This document shows, in pieces, positions 44,494 through 55,599 of a stretch of 64,000 bases of DNA. Every line of letters starts with the position of its first letter. Position 1 is the stretch's first letter. Source of the stretch: Microdochium bolleyi (lineage: Eukaryota > Ascomycota > Sordariomycetes > Xylariales > Microdochiaceae); NCBI GenBank assembly GCA_001566295.1, contig KQ964266.1:310001-374000 (forward strand). The letters run 5' to 3'. Under the pieces are notes generated by a model that had not been told where the DNA came from, did not search any database, and saw only the letters and a program-made list of their open reading frames with translations. The position numbers and the translations under genes are program-made.

Positions 44494-46773
44494 CTAAATC
44501 AGAAGATGGCGGAGATGATGTGCGACCACAGCGCCAAACAAGACATTGCCGTACAAGACGACATCGATCCCTCCGGCTATGACAGTGTTGCCTGTGCTCC
44601 CTGACCATACCAGCGAAAGCAGACCCAGACTACCGATGACCTGCACGGCTGCAACAACCACCCATGGCGACCGCAGTGGGGAGACCTGTGGCCCATGTTG
44701 CACCTGTTGCTCGACAAGAAGGTCGGCCGTGAGCCGTAGAGACACCATGAGGCAGGCGCATAGGGATGCGAGCCCGATGGTAGACCCGTAGGTCTCGGTG
44801 CTCTTGGCCGCTGTGTTCCAGGCGTAGAGAGCTCCGAGGACTACCGTCAGCTCTGGCAGGCGTGCTGTGAGACGCCTTTGAACCATCACGGCTGATACCT
44901 GCCCAGGTGCTCCAGCAGCTGCTGTCCTTGCACCATCAGCTGCTTCCTCGCCGCGACTTATGCTGAAAGAGGACGCAAACATGCTAGAGAGGCCATCTCG
45001 GGGGTCGTTGCGGGCTTCAGGTGCGTAAAACTTGGGCTGGGCGATGTTGAGCTCAGACGCCTTTTCGGTGAAGGGGGAGCCCAGCTGCACGGGTTGTCTG
45101 TTGTGGTCGCGCGTGAATATGCTCGTCTCCTTTGCTGGCTTCAGAGTTTCTCGGATGATCGGCCGCGAGGGGGGGTTCCGGAGTCTCTGAGCTGGATTCG
45201 TAGGCGCTGGTGGCACCTTGTACCATATCGGACCGGGTTTGGGCTCGACCGGCATATCGTTGAACCGCGGATTTGGGTTCTTCACATTGTAAGAGTTGTA
45301 AGTGTTGAAAGCCCGGTGTTGAGACGTCGAGGGCGACCAATCCATCTCGTCGTCATAATGCACGGCCGGGGCTTCATCTGGTACTTTGTGCGGCTGCTTG
45401 GATATGCCCAGAGAGCCAAAGAACGCGCTGTTGTCGAATGTCGCTGTCTCCGTCTCCTCACGGTCGAGATGAGAACTGCCCAGCGCGCCCAGAGGTGATC
45501 TTTGCGCCCCCAGATTGCGTGCAGCGAGATGGTCATTTTGTAATGGGCTCGACTTCGACGGCTCTCGCAGTATGTCGTCAAGGACGTCCCCCAGACTGCT
45601 CGGCTCATTGCTCTCGGGATGCAGTTTCGCAGATGGCACGCTCTTATCACGAAGCTGTGTTTGGGGTCGTCTGAACAGAGGCGTTGTATCTGTGCGGATG
45701 GAACTTGGTGCCATCTGATAGACATATATCGTGAAGATGGTTAGGAAGATCTGCGCGCCCAACTGGGCTGACGGCGTAATGCCGTGACTCTCAGCATACT
45801 GCGAGGCAGAGAGTGCGACCATCCGCACAAGTAGTGCCAGGAGTTGATAAGTGTACCACTGCTTGAAGCCCATGATGTGTGCCGTGAATCCGCGGATCGA
45901 CTGCTTGAAGCGAGGGTTCCATGGAAAAGAGCAGATGCCACTCTTGATAGCCCAAGATAATGCGCGTTGTGAGCCGAGTGGCGTTCGTGTCGCTTGCCGC
46001 AGGATCTGAGCCCCGGCAGCTGCCCACGATGTCTTGTCCTCTCCCCCGGCAATGCTGTCCGCAAGCAAGCCGCAGAGCATGACGGCATGCCACGTGAATT
46101 GCAGCAGATAGCTCGCATGCCACGCCCACTTGCCCACGATGTCCAAAAGGTCGAGTGTGCTCCAGGATTTGACCTCTGTCCGTTGCGATCGAGTCTTGGT
46201 GATCATGCGCTTGAGATGGTCTGTCTGGGCAGTGTAGCTCGCTTGGTGCAGCCGCTTCTCGACCCGTGGCTCGCATTCGGCGCAGACCTGGGGGTATCGC
46301 TTCTCGAGATCCCTCCGCAGCAGGTGGTATTTCTTTTCTCGAGCCAGGTATTCGGCGCCGGACGTGTCTTCGGGCCACTCAAACTGGGCCAGTGAGCTCC
46401 GGAGCATATGCTGGTTACGAAGGCATGTGGCGCAGAAGAGCGAGTCGTGGGAGGCGCCTGGTGAGCCCGGGGAGGCCGACACGGGGGAAACTGAAGTTCG
46501 GGGCTTGCGAGGAATCGCGAACTGCACTGGTGTTCTGTCGACGGTGGGCGGATCGGTAATGTCTCCTTGCTGTCGCGTGCACGTCATCAGCCAACACGTC
46601 TTCTGAAGAGGGGGATGCCTGCAGGTGTCATGACGGGGCTTGCTTACCTCGTCGAGCCAGTTTGTGGCTTCACAGCTGGCACAGTTGAACTTTGCCTGGC
46701 CGTCGAAGTAGAGATCTGAGCGGCGGCCGCAGTAGAAGCAGACGAGCCTCCGCCGGGCCCTGAGCGAAGGCAT
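44494..46773 (-). CDS. ima1: Ima1-type inner nuclear membrane protein
   Basis: Exon 1 is 46773-46648 and exon 2 is 46569-44494; the intron is 78 nt (GTAAGC...CAG), divisible by three and free of stops. The product is 733 aa. The N-terminal Ima1/NET5-type zinc-binding region has CFYCGRRSDLYFDGQAKFNCASC, followed after the splice by ITDPPT, then FCATCLRNQ and CAECEP. Several hydrophobic segments follow (AWHASYLLQFTWHAVMLCG, QLLALLVRMVALSASQYA, and three near the C-terminus), separated by a long Ser/Pro-rich disordered loop. Homologues (S. pombe Ima1, human SAMP1) sit in the inner nuclear membrane and link heterochromatin and LINC complexes. I start at 46773 because the conserved domain begins there; upstream in-frame codons are probably leader. 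Confidence 0.88.
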   Translation of the reverse strand: MPSLRARRRLVCFYCGRRSDLYFDGQAKFNCASCEATNWLDEVSKPRHDTCRHPPLQKTCWLMTCTRQQGDITDPPTVDRTPVQFAIPRKPRTSVSPVSASPGSPGASHDSLFCATCLRNQHMLRSSLAQFEWPEDTSGAEYLAREKKYHLLRRDLEKRYPQVCAECEPRVEKRLHQASYTAQTDHLKRMITKTRSQRTEVKSWSTLDLLDIVGKWAWHASYLLQFTWHAVMLCGLLADSIAGGEDKTSWAAAGAQILRQATRTPLGSQRALSWAIKSGICSFPWNPRFKQSIRGFTAHIMGFKQWYTYQLLALLVRMVALSASQYAESHGITPSAQLGAQIFLTIFTIYVYQMAPSSIRTDTTPLFRRPQTQLRDKSVPSAKLHPESNEPSSLGDVLDDILREPSKSSPLQNDHLAARNLGAQRSPLGALGSSHLDREETETATFDNSAFFGSLGISKQPHKVPDEAPAVHYDDEMDWSPSTSQHRAFNTYNSYNVKNPNPRFNDMPVEPKPGPIWYKVPPAPTNPAQRLRNPPSRPIIRETLKPAKETSIFTRDHNRQPVQLGSPFTEKASELNIAQPKFYAPEARNDPRDGLSSMFASSFSISRGEEAADGARTAAAGAPGQVSAVMVQRRLTARLPELTVVLGALYAWNTAAKSTETYGSTIGLASLCACLMVSLRLTADLLVEQQVQHGPQVSPLRSPWVVVAAVQVIGSLGLLSLVWSGSTGNTVIAGGIDVVLYGNVLFGAVVAHHLRHLLI

Positions 46774-47155
46774 CGTGCAGGCCTGGGGCGGTGGTGGCGC
46801 AGGTTTGCGTGACGGGTTGTGATATGGTTGGGCTCGGAGCAGGCGAGCAACCGGGAGTAAATAATCCTCGATCAACAGCGGAAGCTTGGAGGCGACGAGG
46901 AAAGCTGCCGTCATGGCGCGCCAAGCTTCCGGGGGGACCCCTGCCACGCCAGGAACACATCGAAAGCCAGGGCACCCCTCCACCTCCAGGAACACCACTC
47001 CAAGGTGCCTAAGGTAGGGAGGGAAAGGTAATTAGCATTGCAGCAGGACGACACTTGGGAGCCACCCGCAGCACGGATCAACGTCAAGCCTCTGTCATGG
47101 CAACATCGCGGCCCTGTTCATGACATCCTGTCTTTCTTCTCTGTTAAATTCTACA
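46774..47155. promoter_or_regulatory. Divergent promoter of ima1 and ALG14
   Basis: About 380 bp shared between two divergent genes encoding nuclear-envelope/ER membrane proteins. No specific motif is assigned. Confidence 0.35.
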
Positions 47156-48270
47156 ATGCTGGAGACAACCCTCGAGGTCGCCTCGGCCGTGTACATCGCT
47201 CATCACCTGCTGCTCCGCTTCGCCGCTCTCTACCTCCTCGGCACACGAGCCTTGCACAAGCCCCGGCAGATCACTTTCGCTGCGGTGTCGGTGACGGGCC
47301 TCAGCCATGCCGTAGACTTATCCCTGGCCCAGTGGTCCATCTTCGTGGTGATTGCTCTAGACATCGTCACTGTATTCGGACTGTTCCTGCTCCTCGTCGT
47401 GAGTAGACCCGGACTTTCGTGCCTCACGGCTTTCTAGACGGGCTGGTCAGCTGATACTAATGCAACCCTCAGATACGTCACAATGCCCTCACAAAACTAC
47501 GCCCAGGCACCATCCAGCTGGCCAAGGGAGTGTCATCTCCCAGCCGCACATCCGAGCACTATACGCTCTTCGTCATCGGCTCCGGCGGCCACACCGCCGA
47601 GATGCTCTCCATGATCGAGCGCAGTATCCGGCCCCTGCAGTCCAGCACCGATGCCAAGTCGCCCAGGCCGCAGATGATGCGCCGCTACGTCGTCTCCCAC
47701 GGCGACACGATGAGCATCAGAAAGGTCCACGCCCTCGAGGCCAGCATCGCCGCACGCTTCGCAAGCCTCGGCGCAGACCCAGGCGTCTACGACGTCAAGC
47801 TCGTCGCCCGCGCGCGGAGGGTGCACCAGAGCTGGCTCTCCACGCCCGTGAGCTTCGCGCGGAGCATCCTCAGCATCTTCGGCGCGCTGTGCGCGGCTCC
47901 GCGGCCACTGACCACCACCAGCACCACCAATACCACTACTCCCTCGCCCTCCCAGGCAGCACGCCACCCCGGAGTGCTCGTCACCAACGGGCCCGGCACC
48001 GCCTTCGCGGTGGTCCTCGTCTCGCACGCACTGCGCGTGCTCAGGCTGGTCCCGGAGACGCACATGCACGCCATCTACGTCGAGAGCTTCGCCAAGGTGT
48101 CCACGCTCAGCCTGACGGGCAGGCTGCTGTACGCGCTCGACCTCGCCGACCAGTTCATCGTGCAGTGGCCCAAGCTGCACGAGCGCTACCCGCGGAGCAT
48201 GCTGTGTCCGTACTTCTCTGTGCGGCCGGCGGCGTGGATGGTGCCGGAGGCGGACGAGGGCAAGGCATGA
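47156..48270 (+). CDS. ALG14: UDP-GlcNAc transferase subunit Alg14
   Basis: Exon 1 is 47156-47398 and exon 2 is 47473-48270. The 74-nt intron has a GTGAGT donor, an ACTAAT branch and a CAG acceptor; 346 aa. An in-frame ATG 12 codons upstream (47120) has a poorer context. Alg14 anchors the catalytic Alg13 to the ER and together they add the second GlcNAc to dolichol in N-glycosylation. The GT-B N-domain signature FVIGSGGHTAEML is clear, followed by VVSHGDTMSIRKV, GPGTAF, AIYVESFAKVSTLSLTGRLLY and DQFIVQWPKLHERYP. Exon 1 encodes an N-terminal extension with two hydrophobic segments, longer than in yeast. A Thr/Ser-rich insertion (about residues 225-245) is probably a loop. Confidence 0.92.
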
Positions 48271-48473
48271 GAGATAGAGGGGAGGGCGGCGAGGTAGATG
48301 CGAACACGATGGAGATAATGCCTTTATGATCGGGATTTGTATGAATCGTATCGCGGGACTACATGGCACCAGATGCAATGTATAACCAATCCTACATGCC
48401 ACGTCATCAACTGTGTAAACCTTTCTCTAAACTTTCTCAAATCTGTCTAGTGTCTCTGTTCACGACAACGCGT

Positions 48474-50277
48474 TTATTCCTTGATATACTTCCTCAGCCC
48501 CCGCAACCTCTCCTTGGCACCCTCCAGCACGTCGTCGGGCTTGCACACCGCGAACCGCATGTAGTCCTCGGCAATGTGCGCGTTCTGCTCGGTGTAGAAC
48601 TCGGTCGGCGGGATCGCCGCGACGCCGAGCTCCTGGATGAGGAACCACGCGAGCTGGAAGTCGCGCGGGCGGCTGCTGACGTGCGGGGGGAACGGGTAGC
48701 CGGACGGGATCTGGACCTTGGACATGTTCACCATGAGGAAGTACCCGCCCTCCGGGTCGGAGTAGGGGAGGCCGAGCTCGTCAAAGACCGCGGCGAAGAG
48801 CGCGATCTTGTGCTTCATCTCGGTGATCGAGGCGCTCCAGAAGCCCTGGGCCTCGGCTTGTTCGAATCCTGAAACCAGAGTGGTGCGGGTGTTTAGCTAT
48901 ATGTAACCATGCCGCGTAACGAATCATGTGCGAGGAGCGAGGGGAGAGAGGTGGAAGGGAGAAGACGTACCGACAGCACAAGCCTCCTGCAGGGGAGATA
49001 CAGAAGAGTAGCAGATGCGCGTGTGGGCCGCGGACACGTGCTGGATGAGGTGCGGAGGGCCCATGAGCCAGCCTACATGTATGCGAGAACGCCCTAAGGT
49101 TAGCAAGACCCATCCTCCGCGATAGAAACCCCGCTGGTCTCAATATTTGACAACAGTGAGGGGTGGGCCATGAGACTGACCAACTCGCCAGCCAGTGGCG
49201 TAGAAGTTCTTGCCCGCCGAGCCAACCGTCAGGGTGAGCCGCTCGATCTCGGGGGACAGGGTGGCCATGCGCGTGAAGGGCACGTAGTAGAGCCTATCGT
49301 ACACCTCATCGGACAGGATGATGATTTCGTTCTTGACGCAGAGGTCGCCGATCCTCTGGAGCTCTTCCTTGGAGAAGACCTTGCCCACGGGGTTATCTGT
49401 TTTATTTGCATCGCGTTCGTAAGTGCGTGTTCTGGCATCTCGCTTCACGTGGACCACTCACGCGGCGTGTTGATGACAATCATCTTCGTCTTGGGAGAGA
49501 TGGCCTTCTCGAGCTGGTCAAAGTCGATAGTCCACTCGGATGCCGAGCTCGTTCTCGTGGCGCCATCCTTGGGCGGGGTGAGAGAGCAATAGACAATCTT
49601 CCCCCCGGGGATTTGGATGTTACTGATGTACCTGAGCAATGGAGCAAGATTAGGATTTGGTTGTAAACTCCATGGCGCCTCGCGACTCGGGCTGGTCAAG
49701 GCAAGACTTACTGGTCGAAGAAAGGCTCAAAGACAATGACCTCGTCGCCAGGCTCAATGAATGCCATGAAAGCACTCAGCATGCCTGCAATGTACCGGAA
49801 CATGTCGAGGTCAGCCAAGCACCCCGCAGACTCCTCCAAAATCAACGAATATGCAGAGTGTGAACTTGCCCTCGTTAGCACCAGTCGTGATGGTAACCTC
49901 CGTCTCCGGGTCCAGCTTGCGGCCCCATGTCGGCGAGTATGCATCGGCAATGGCCTTCTTGAGACGAGGCCGGCCCTTGGTCGGGCTGTACTGGTTGCAC
50001 TCGACGCGGTCGAGGGCGTCCTTGGCGGCCTGGATGATGAACGGAGGGGGGTTGTACCCGAAGAAACCCTGGCCAAGATTCACGATGGGCTGGTTCGGCG
50101 AGGACGCCGCAGCCTCGTTGATGATGGACCTTTAGCGAATCAGTCAGCTGGAACTTTGGTCGGCTGTGCGATGCCCCGAGACGAAAAACAGGACAGTGTG
50201 CCGGCTTACCAGACATCCTGCCTCTGGCCCGCCACACGAGCGGCCGGCTTGAGCTTTGCGGGGAGTCCTGTAGCCAT
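48474..50277 (-). CDS. BNA3: Kynurenine aminotransferase (Bna3-type)
   Basis: Seven exons: 50277-50210, 50129-49870, 49784-49712, 49631-49462, 49396-49181, 49072-48971 and 48868-48474; 427 aa. The second intron (49785-49869) is a GC-AG intron with donor GCAAGT; its removal is required to join NEG to MLSAFMAF. This is a class-I PLP aminotransferase making kynurenate from kynurenine, or a related beta-lyase/glutamine-transaminase-K-type enzyme. Motifs: NLGQGFFGYNPP, NQYSPTKGRPRL, TITTGANEG, FEPFFDQYISNI, NTPHNPVGKVFS, the PLP lysine in GSAGKNFYATGWRVG, and RFAVCKPDD. No presequence is obvious. Substrate preference is from family knowledge. Confidence 0.93.
49785..49869 (-). other. GC-AG intron in the aminotransferase gene
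   Basis: On the minus strand the donor reads G|GCAAGT and the acceptor TTGCAG|GC, with a CTGAC branch-like motif (GGCTGACC). No GT donor nearby keeps the frame or the conserved motif TTGANEGMLSAF. Confidence 0.8.
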
Positions 50278-50928
50278 GGCTGTCGAGAGGAAAGCACGGT
50301 GTATAGCGGTCCGTGGGAGGGGAGACGTGATAGCAGGGAGGAAGGAAGGCCGTGAGAGAGGCGCAAAAGCTCGACCACACAGGGCGTTCATCAAGAGTGC
50401 CGGTGCCGGGGGTTACTCTAATTTCTAAGCTCGGAGATCGTGGAGGGGTAGGGGCTTGAAGCAGCGTGGAATTGCCGTCGGAAGCGGATGCAGCAGTGCT
50501 TGTCCGTGGTAGATATTGTCAGCAGAATGGCAGGCAAGACTGCCGTGTATCGGAAGATTTCGAAGCAAGGATTGGTCGAGCGCCCGGGGCCGTGGACGCG
50601 ATTCAGAAGCGAGGCATGGCAAACGTGGGGGAAGCTGGCAAGAGCTCCGGTCCGGCGCAAGTCGTCATTGGGATCCGCGATTGCGGTATTGGCTGCGGTA
50701 CCGGGGGTCCTTGGAGCCCAAGGGACCTGGCCGAGCTGCCCTGCATGCCATGGGAGCTCGGCTGCATTAGCTCATCGTGGAGCTTCCGCCTGTCCGCCAT
50801 TGTCTGCAACAACACATCCGACATCGTCACATCGTCACATCCGGACCCTTTTCAACTCGGGTTCCATCACTGCCTGACGAATAATGCTCGCTCAGGGCCT
50901 GCCTCGCTAAGACTGCGACAGTCTGGCC
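50278..50928. promoter_or_regulatory. Divergent promoter of BNA3 and dscC
   Basis: 651 bp between two divergent genes. Several small overlapping open frames occur on both strands, none protein-like. No motif is assigned. Confidence 0.35.
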
Positions 50929-52053
50929 ATGGCCACCCTCAAGCCTCCCTCGGCCAAGCAGCCCCGGTCGAACCAGCCGCTCGGCGAGCAGCCGCTGCAT
51001 CTCACCATCCGCTTTGCCGCCTCGCTCCCCGATCTCGAGCTCGACATCCTCCATCCTTCCTCTACGACGGTCGTGTCTCTCAAATACACGATCCGCAGCC
51101 GCCTCGATGCGCCGGACTCGGAGCGGCGCCTCCGCTTCATCCATGCAGGCAAGATCCTGCCAGATGCCGCCGTCCTCAGCACGGTCCTCAAAGCACCACT
51201 TCCTCCGCCGCCCCGCGCGGACTCGAATACTGGTGGCGGCTTCGGCGACTTCGCAAGCAGGCTGAGCGGCGGGCGCGACAAGAGCAGGACTCGCGGCGAC
51301 AGCAACGACCACGATGACACCCTCGACTCGGCGGCCGGAGGCAAGGGCAAGTCGGTCCCTGGGCGGCCCCTGGCGCAGCGCATCTACGTCAACTGCAGCA
51401 TCGGTGCCAGCTTGACGACAGCCGAACTCGAGGCCGAAGCAGAAGCCGCGGCCGCGCCGCCTCCCCCGGCTTCCCTGGCATCTTCACAGCAGCACTCGGC
51501 AATCCCATCACGGAGCCCCACGCCACTAGAGCAAGCTGGCGGCACACCCTTCCCATCGACGACCACGGCTCCTCGGGGTTTTGACAGGCTCTTGAACGCC
51601 GGTTTCACGTCAGCAGAGGTCAACCAGCTGCGGCTGCAGTTCCGTAGTCTCAACTCGAGCCGCTTCACCCCAGATACCATGCCGTCGCCAGACTCTTTCC
51701 GGCGGATGGAGGACGCCTGGATAGACGACAACCACGCCGGAAGCGACGGTAACGGTGCCGGCGCAGACGGCGGCGGAGGTGGGTCCGCAGGAGCGGGCGG
51801 AGGCTGGGGCGACGACGCCGGAGGTGCCAGTGCTGGCGGGAGCACCGACACGGACGACACTGGGCTCGCGGGGCTGACTGATGTCATGATACGCGGCATT
51901 GCTACCGGGTTCTTGTGGCCGCTGGGCTCTGCGGCCTGGCTCGCAAGAGAGGAAGGCCTTGCGAGTCAGCGCTGGCGGTTCATGGTCGGGATAGGCATTG
52001 CCTTCAGTTTTCTGCTCGGGATCATCAGGACTATATCAGGGCCAGTGGAGTGA
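50929..52053 (+). CDS. dscC: DSC E3 ubiquitin ligase subunit 3 (Dsc3/DscC)
   Basis: Intronless, 374 aa. An N-terminal ubiquitin-like domain of the DUF2407 type spans about residues 20-150 (LHLTIRFAASLPDLELDILHPSSTTVVSLKYTIRSRL, RRLRFIHAGKILPD, RIYVNCSIG). It is interrupted by a Gly/Ser/Asp-rich linker. The DUF2407 C-domain begins at FDRLLNAGFTSAEVNQLRLQFRS with an acidic/Gly-rich loop. It ends with hydrophobic segments (GFLWPLGSAAWL and FMVGIGIAFSFLLGIIRTI). The Golgi DSC complex is required for SREBP cleavage and for Golgi membrane-protein quality control in fungi. Confidence 0.9.
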   Translation: MATLKPPSAKQPRSNQPLGEQPLHLTIRFAASLPDLELDILHPSSTTVVSLKYTIRSRLDAPDSERRLRFIHAGKILPDAAVLSTVLKAPLPPPPRADSNTGGGFGDFASRLSGGRDKSRTRGDSNDHDDTLDSAAGGKGKSVPGRPLAQRIYVNCSIGASLTTAELEAEAEAAAAPPPPASLASSQQHSAIPSRSPTPLEQAGGTPFPSTTTAPRGFDRLLNAGFTSAEVNQLRLQFRSLNSSRFTPDTMPSPDSFRRMEDAWIDDNHAGSDGNGAGADGGGGGSAGAGGGWGDDAGGASAGGSTDTDDTGLAGLTDVMIRGIATGFLWPLGSAAWLAREEGLASQRWRFMVGIGIAFSFLLGIIRTISGPVE

Positions 52054-53207
52054 AGCCGTCTCAAGTCAGCTGCCGCTGGTGTATAGGGCCTTGCAAGACG
52101 AGAGCTATGGATTGGCTGTGGACGAGGTGTTCAGCGTTCCGCGAGTTTTGACGTGTAGATTCACATGGCGACGGCGTTTTTGTCTATTTCATTAATACTA
52201 TGATGATTGCATCGAGCCTAGATATCCTTTCGCGGGGTATCACGAATTCGTGCGATACCACGAACTACAGCTGCAACTGAAAAGCTGGGGTCCTCCTTGG
52301 GATTGCGTGTGTTTGAAGGAAGCCAATGTGATTTCTGGAGTGACGATAGTCGAAAATCACCGTCTGATGTTGCGTGTATGTGTCACAGCATCAGGGATGA
52401 CGCAGCTGAATCCGTGGCTGCCTGCTCAGTGGATAGCCGGCGCAGTTCCCCGTCTCGAGAACGGCGACTCGCAATCGAGCAATCCCGAGTCGGCGAACCA
52501 TCACACCGTGGTCCGCGGAGTGCCGGCTGCTGCCCTCGAGCTCCCCTGCTAGCGCGGCCCAGCGGCGAGCAAGCCCAAGCCCAGAAAAGGGGCAGAGGCG
52601 AACAAATCGACAGAAGCGTGGCCCACTGTGACAAGATTGGGCTTGGGCGGGCGAGACGGGAACAGCACAATTTCACGGCGGCCAGGGCGGACACTTTGCC
52701 CTCGCCGACCCCTGTCCTCGAAGTACCGGTCCAGCAGGGAGGCCCGGCAGGCCCGGGCGGCCTGGGAATCGGGGCTTGAAGTGATGATGATCAGATCGCA
52801 GGCGCATGATTGTAACACCACCATAACGTGTCGGCTCCCGGCGTGCTGGGCTGACAGCGACATTCTATTGTGGGCCAGCCGGCCCAGCCCAGCCAGGGGA
52901 AGGTGCAACCGCATCGCGGAAACCCTTGGGACGCCGATCAAATAAAATCTCCCTGTCATCCACCTCTCCTCTGCCTGCCCACCTGTCGTGCGTCCCGTCT
53001 CTGCGCTCTTGTGTTCCCACCAGGCTCCTACGTTCCTTATCCCTCCTCCAACCTCCAGCATACCGCCGACGTGCTTTTGCACACCATCCCTCTCCACAAC
53101 CGCTCCTTCCGAACCATCCGCACTCGCCAGCCACATTCGCCACCCACCGCAACCACAACAACAACAATAAGTACAACAGTCCAGTACCGCACAACCTCAC
53201 CGCCGTG
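52054..53207. other. Intergenic: dscC 3' UTR and SCS7 promoter
   Basis: 1.15 kb. Holds an imperfect 24-bp palindrome (52236-52259). Before SCS7 there is a pyrimidine-rich stretch followed by a CAA-rich leader (about 53140-53185). No gene is supported. Confidence 0.5.
52236..52259. repeat. Imperfect 24-bp palindrome
   Basis: GGTATC and GATACC flank the self-complementary core ACGAATTCGT, with two unpaired bases (GC) on the right. It lies about 180 bp after the dscC stop and could be a terminator-like hairpin or a protein site. Confidence 0.5.
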
Positions 53208-54425
53208 ATGCCTGGCCGTACGCTGCCAACCCTCACCCAGGCCGAGGTCGAGCAGCACAGCAGCGAGAGATCGTGCTATGTCACCATCGGCGCCAACGTC
53301 TACGATGTCACAGAGTTCCTCGAGTCTCACCCGGGCGGCCCAGAGCTCATCCTTGACTACGCTGGGAAGGACATCACCGAGATTCTCAAGGACGAGATCT
53401 CCCACACACACTCCGACTCGGCGTACGAGATGATCGACGAGTTCCTCGTTGGCTTTGTCGTCCAGGACAAGCTCAAGCCTAACGGCAAGGTCCAGACTCA
53501 GATTGTCGACTCCCAGATCAACGACAAAGTCAACGAGTTCGTCCACCCCCGGACGGGCATGTCCTGCGAGGAGGACCTCAGCCGCGACACCGACTACAGC
53601 TCGGACTACAAGACGCACAAGTTCCTCGACCTCAGCAAGCCTCTCCTCATGCAGGTCTGGAACGGCGGCTTCAAAAAGGACTTCTACCTCGACCAGGTCC
53701 ACCGCCCCAGGCACTACAAGGGCGGCGCCTCGGCGCCGCTATTTGGCAACTTTCTCGAGCCCCTCAGTCTGACCCCGTGGTGGGTCGTTCCTATGATCTG
53801 GCTCCCGCCAGTCGTCTATGGCACGTACCTCACATACGAAGGGTTTGGCAGCGCCTCGACGACAGCGATGTGGTGGCTCTTGGGCTTCGGCCTGTGGTCT
53901 TTGCTCGAGTACACACTGCACAGGTTCCTTTTCCATCTCGACGAGTAGGTCTCCACTGCCTCAACATTACTCCCTTCCTCCACCATACCCGGCAGAGAGC
54001 CTTCGTTGCTAACATGTCCAAATAGCTACCTCCCCGACCACCGCGCCGCTCTTACTCTTCACTTTCTGCTTCACGGCATCCACCACTACCTGCCGATGGA
54101 CCGGTACCGCCTGGTCATGCCACCGACGCTCTTCGTCGCCCTCGCCACCCCGTTCTGGAAGCTCGCGCACGCACTCTTCTACTGGGACTGGAACATCGCC
54201 GTTGCCATCTACTGTGGCGGCATCTTTGGCTACATCTGTTACGACCTGACACACTACTTCCTGCACCACCAGAACCTGCCGTTGTGGTACAAGGGTCTCA
54301 AGAAGTACCACCTTGCCCACCACTTCCTCGACTACGAGCTCGGCTTCGGCGTTACCAGCCGCTTCTGGGACACGATCTTCGGCACTGAGCTGCCGATGAC
54401 CCCCAAGGCCATCAAGACCAAGTAA
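53208..54425 (+). CDS. SCS7: Sphingolipid alpha-hydroxylase Scs7 (cytochrome b5 fusion)
   Basis: Exon 1 is 53208-53944 and exon 2 is 54026-54425. The 81-nt intron has a GTAGGT donor, a CTAAC branch and a TAG acceptor; the join gives HLDDYLPDHRAALTLHF. The product is 378 aa. An N-terminal cytochrome b5 domain carries the haem motif ESHPGGPELI (about residues 38-48). A membrane-embedded fatty-acid hydroxylase domain carries the di-iron His boxes HRFLFH, HFLLHGIHH, HYFLHH and HLAHHF. It 2-hydroxylates the very-long-chain fatty acid of ceramides in the ER. The upstream frame is open but only encodes leader-like sequence; 53208 has a good ATG context and matches the family start. Confidence 0.95.
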
Positions 54426-55599
54426 AGCGAGCTCCTGGTATGGAAGCAAGACTCAACAGCTCGTGCCTGGACCGCATGGGGTTGCTTTGCTTCCGCCATG
54501 CGAGTATAGCACTGACTCTTCATTCTCGCCCGCGAGTTCTTTTCCGAGCGTGAAACGGTGCTTGATACGAATACAGATTTTAATACATACAACCCTACGG
54601 CACTTACAAAGTAATACCCCCTCGAACAACAGACACAACAAACCCGCGCCTCTCTGTCACGATAGAAGGGCTGGGAAGTCTTGATGAACTCGTACATGAA
54701 ATAGACGGTGGGGGAAGACATCATTGGATGATAATGGGAGATCCGGGGCCACGATCGGGTGGTTGCAAAGATTTCCACATAATGGATGGCGTTGGTATGG
54801 TGCTTTGCAGATTCATGAGCAAGAGATAATACACAAGTCTACCAACGTTGTCATTGGAGATTTATGCACATGGGGCACCGCGTGAACAGGCACATATGAA
54901 GCGGCGTCCATTTGACATACTACGGCATGCGCGACTGCAACGCTTGAGTGGTGCATGAAAGCTCCCATCACTCTGCCCCGTCATGTATGGATAAAGCCTG
55001 GTCCGAAAACAGGCATAGTTTGCGATTCGTTCACGAGACAGCACGTGCAGACAAGCTCATGAAGAGGTTCGATCTTTTATATTTTGGGACTATAAAGAAG
55101 CTGCGAACAAAGCTCCTGGTAATGGCACTATCGAAATGATGAAAGGATACTGCAAGGACATCGTGTGCAATAGGGACCTAAGTACTCTGGTCAAAACGAA
55201 GTAAGCAGCGCAGGGGTGACGGGAGGATGCGGGAAATGCCTCTTGCCTCGTGCGGCCTCGTGTAAATTGCTTGTCGTTGGTGATGGGAAAGTGCCATCCG
55301 TAGTCGGCCTAGAGCTATGCTGTGGCATTATCAGTTGCTGACCCAGTCTGCGAGTTGACTCTTACGCAGTCGGGTATCGATCTCCGGTGGGCCGTGAGCA
55401 GCACTGTGGCTCCAGAAGGCCGTCGTGAATCCGAAAGTGAGTGACTCTCAGCGTCACAAGGCGTTGTGGCAAAGATTCGAGGGTGTGTAGACAGTCGTCT
55501 AGGCCCTGTCAGCAGAACAGCCGCGGAGACAGTGGCAGTTCGAGAAGACGAACTGCGTTGTTCCTGTTCTTGGCAAGACAGAGAGGCATGATTAGCTGC
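54426..55599. other. Intergenic: convergent region, no gene
   Basis: 1.17 kb between SCS7 (+) and the splicing factor (-). Moderately AT-richer around 54560-54620 and 55070-55100. No gene is supported. Confidence 0.5.
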
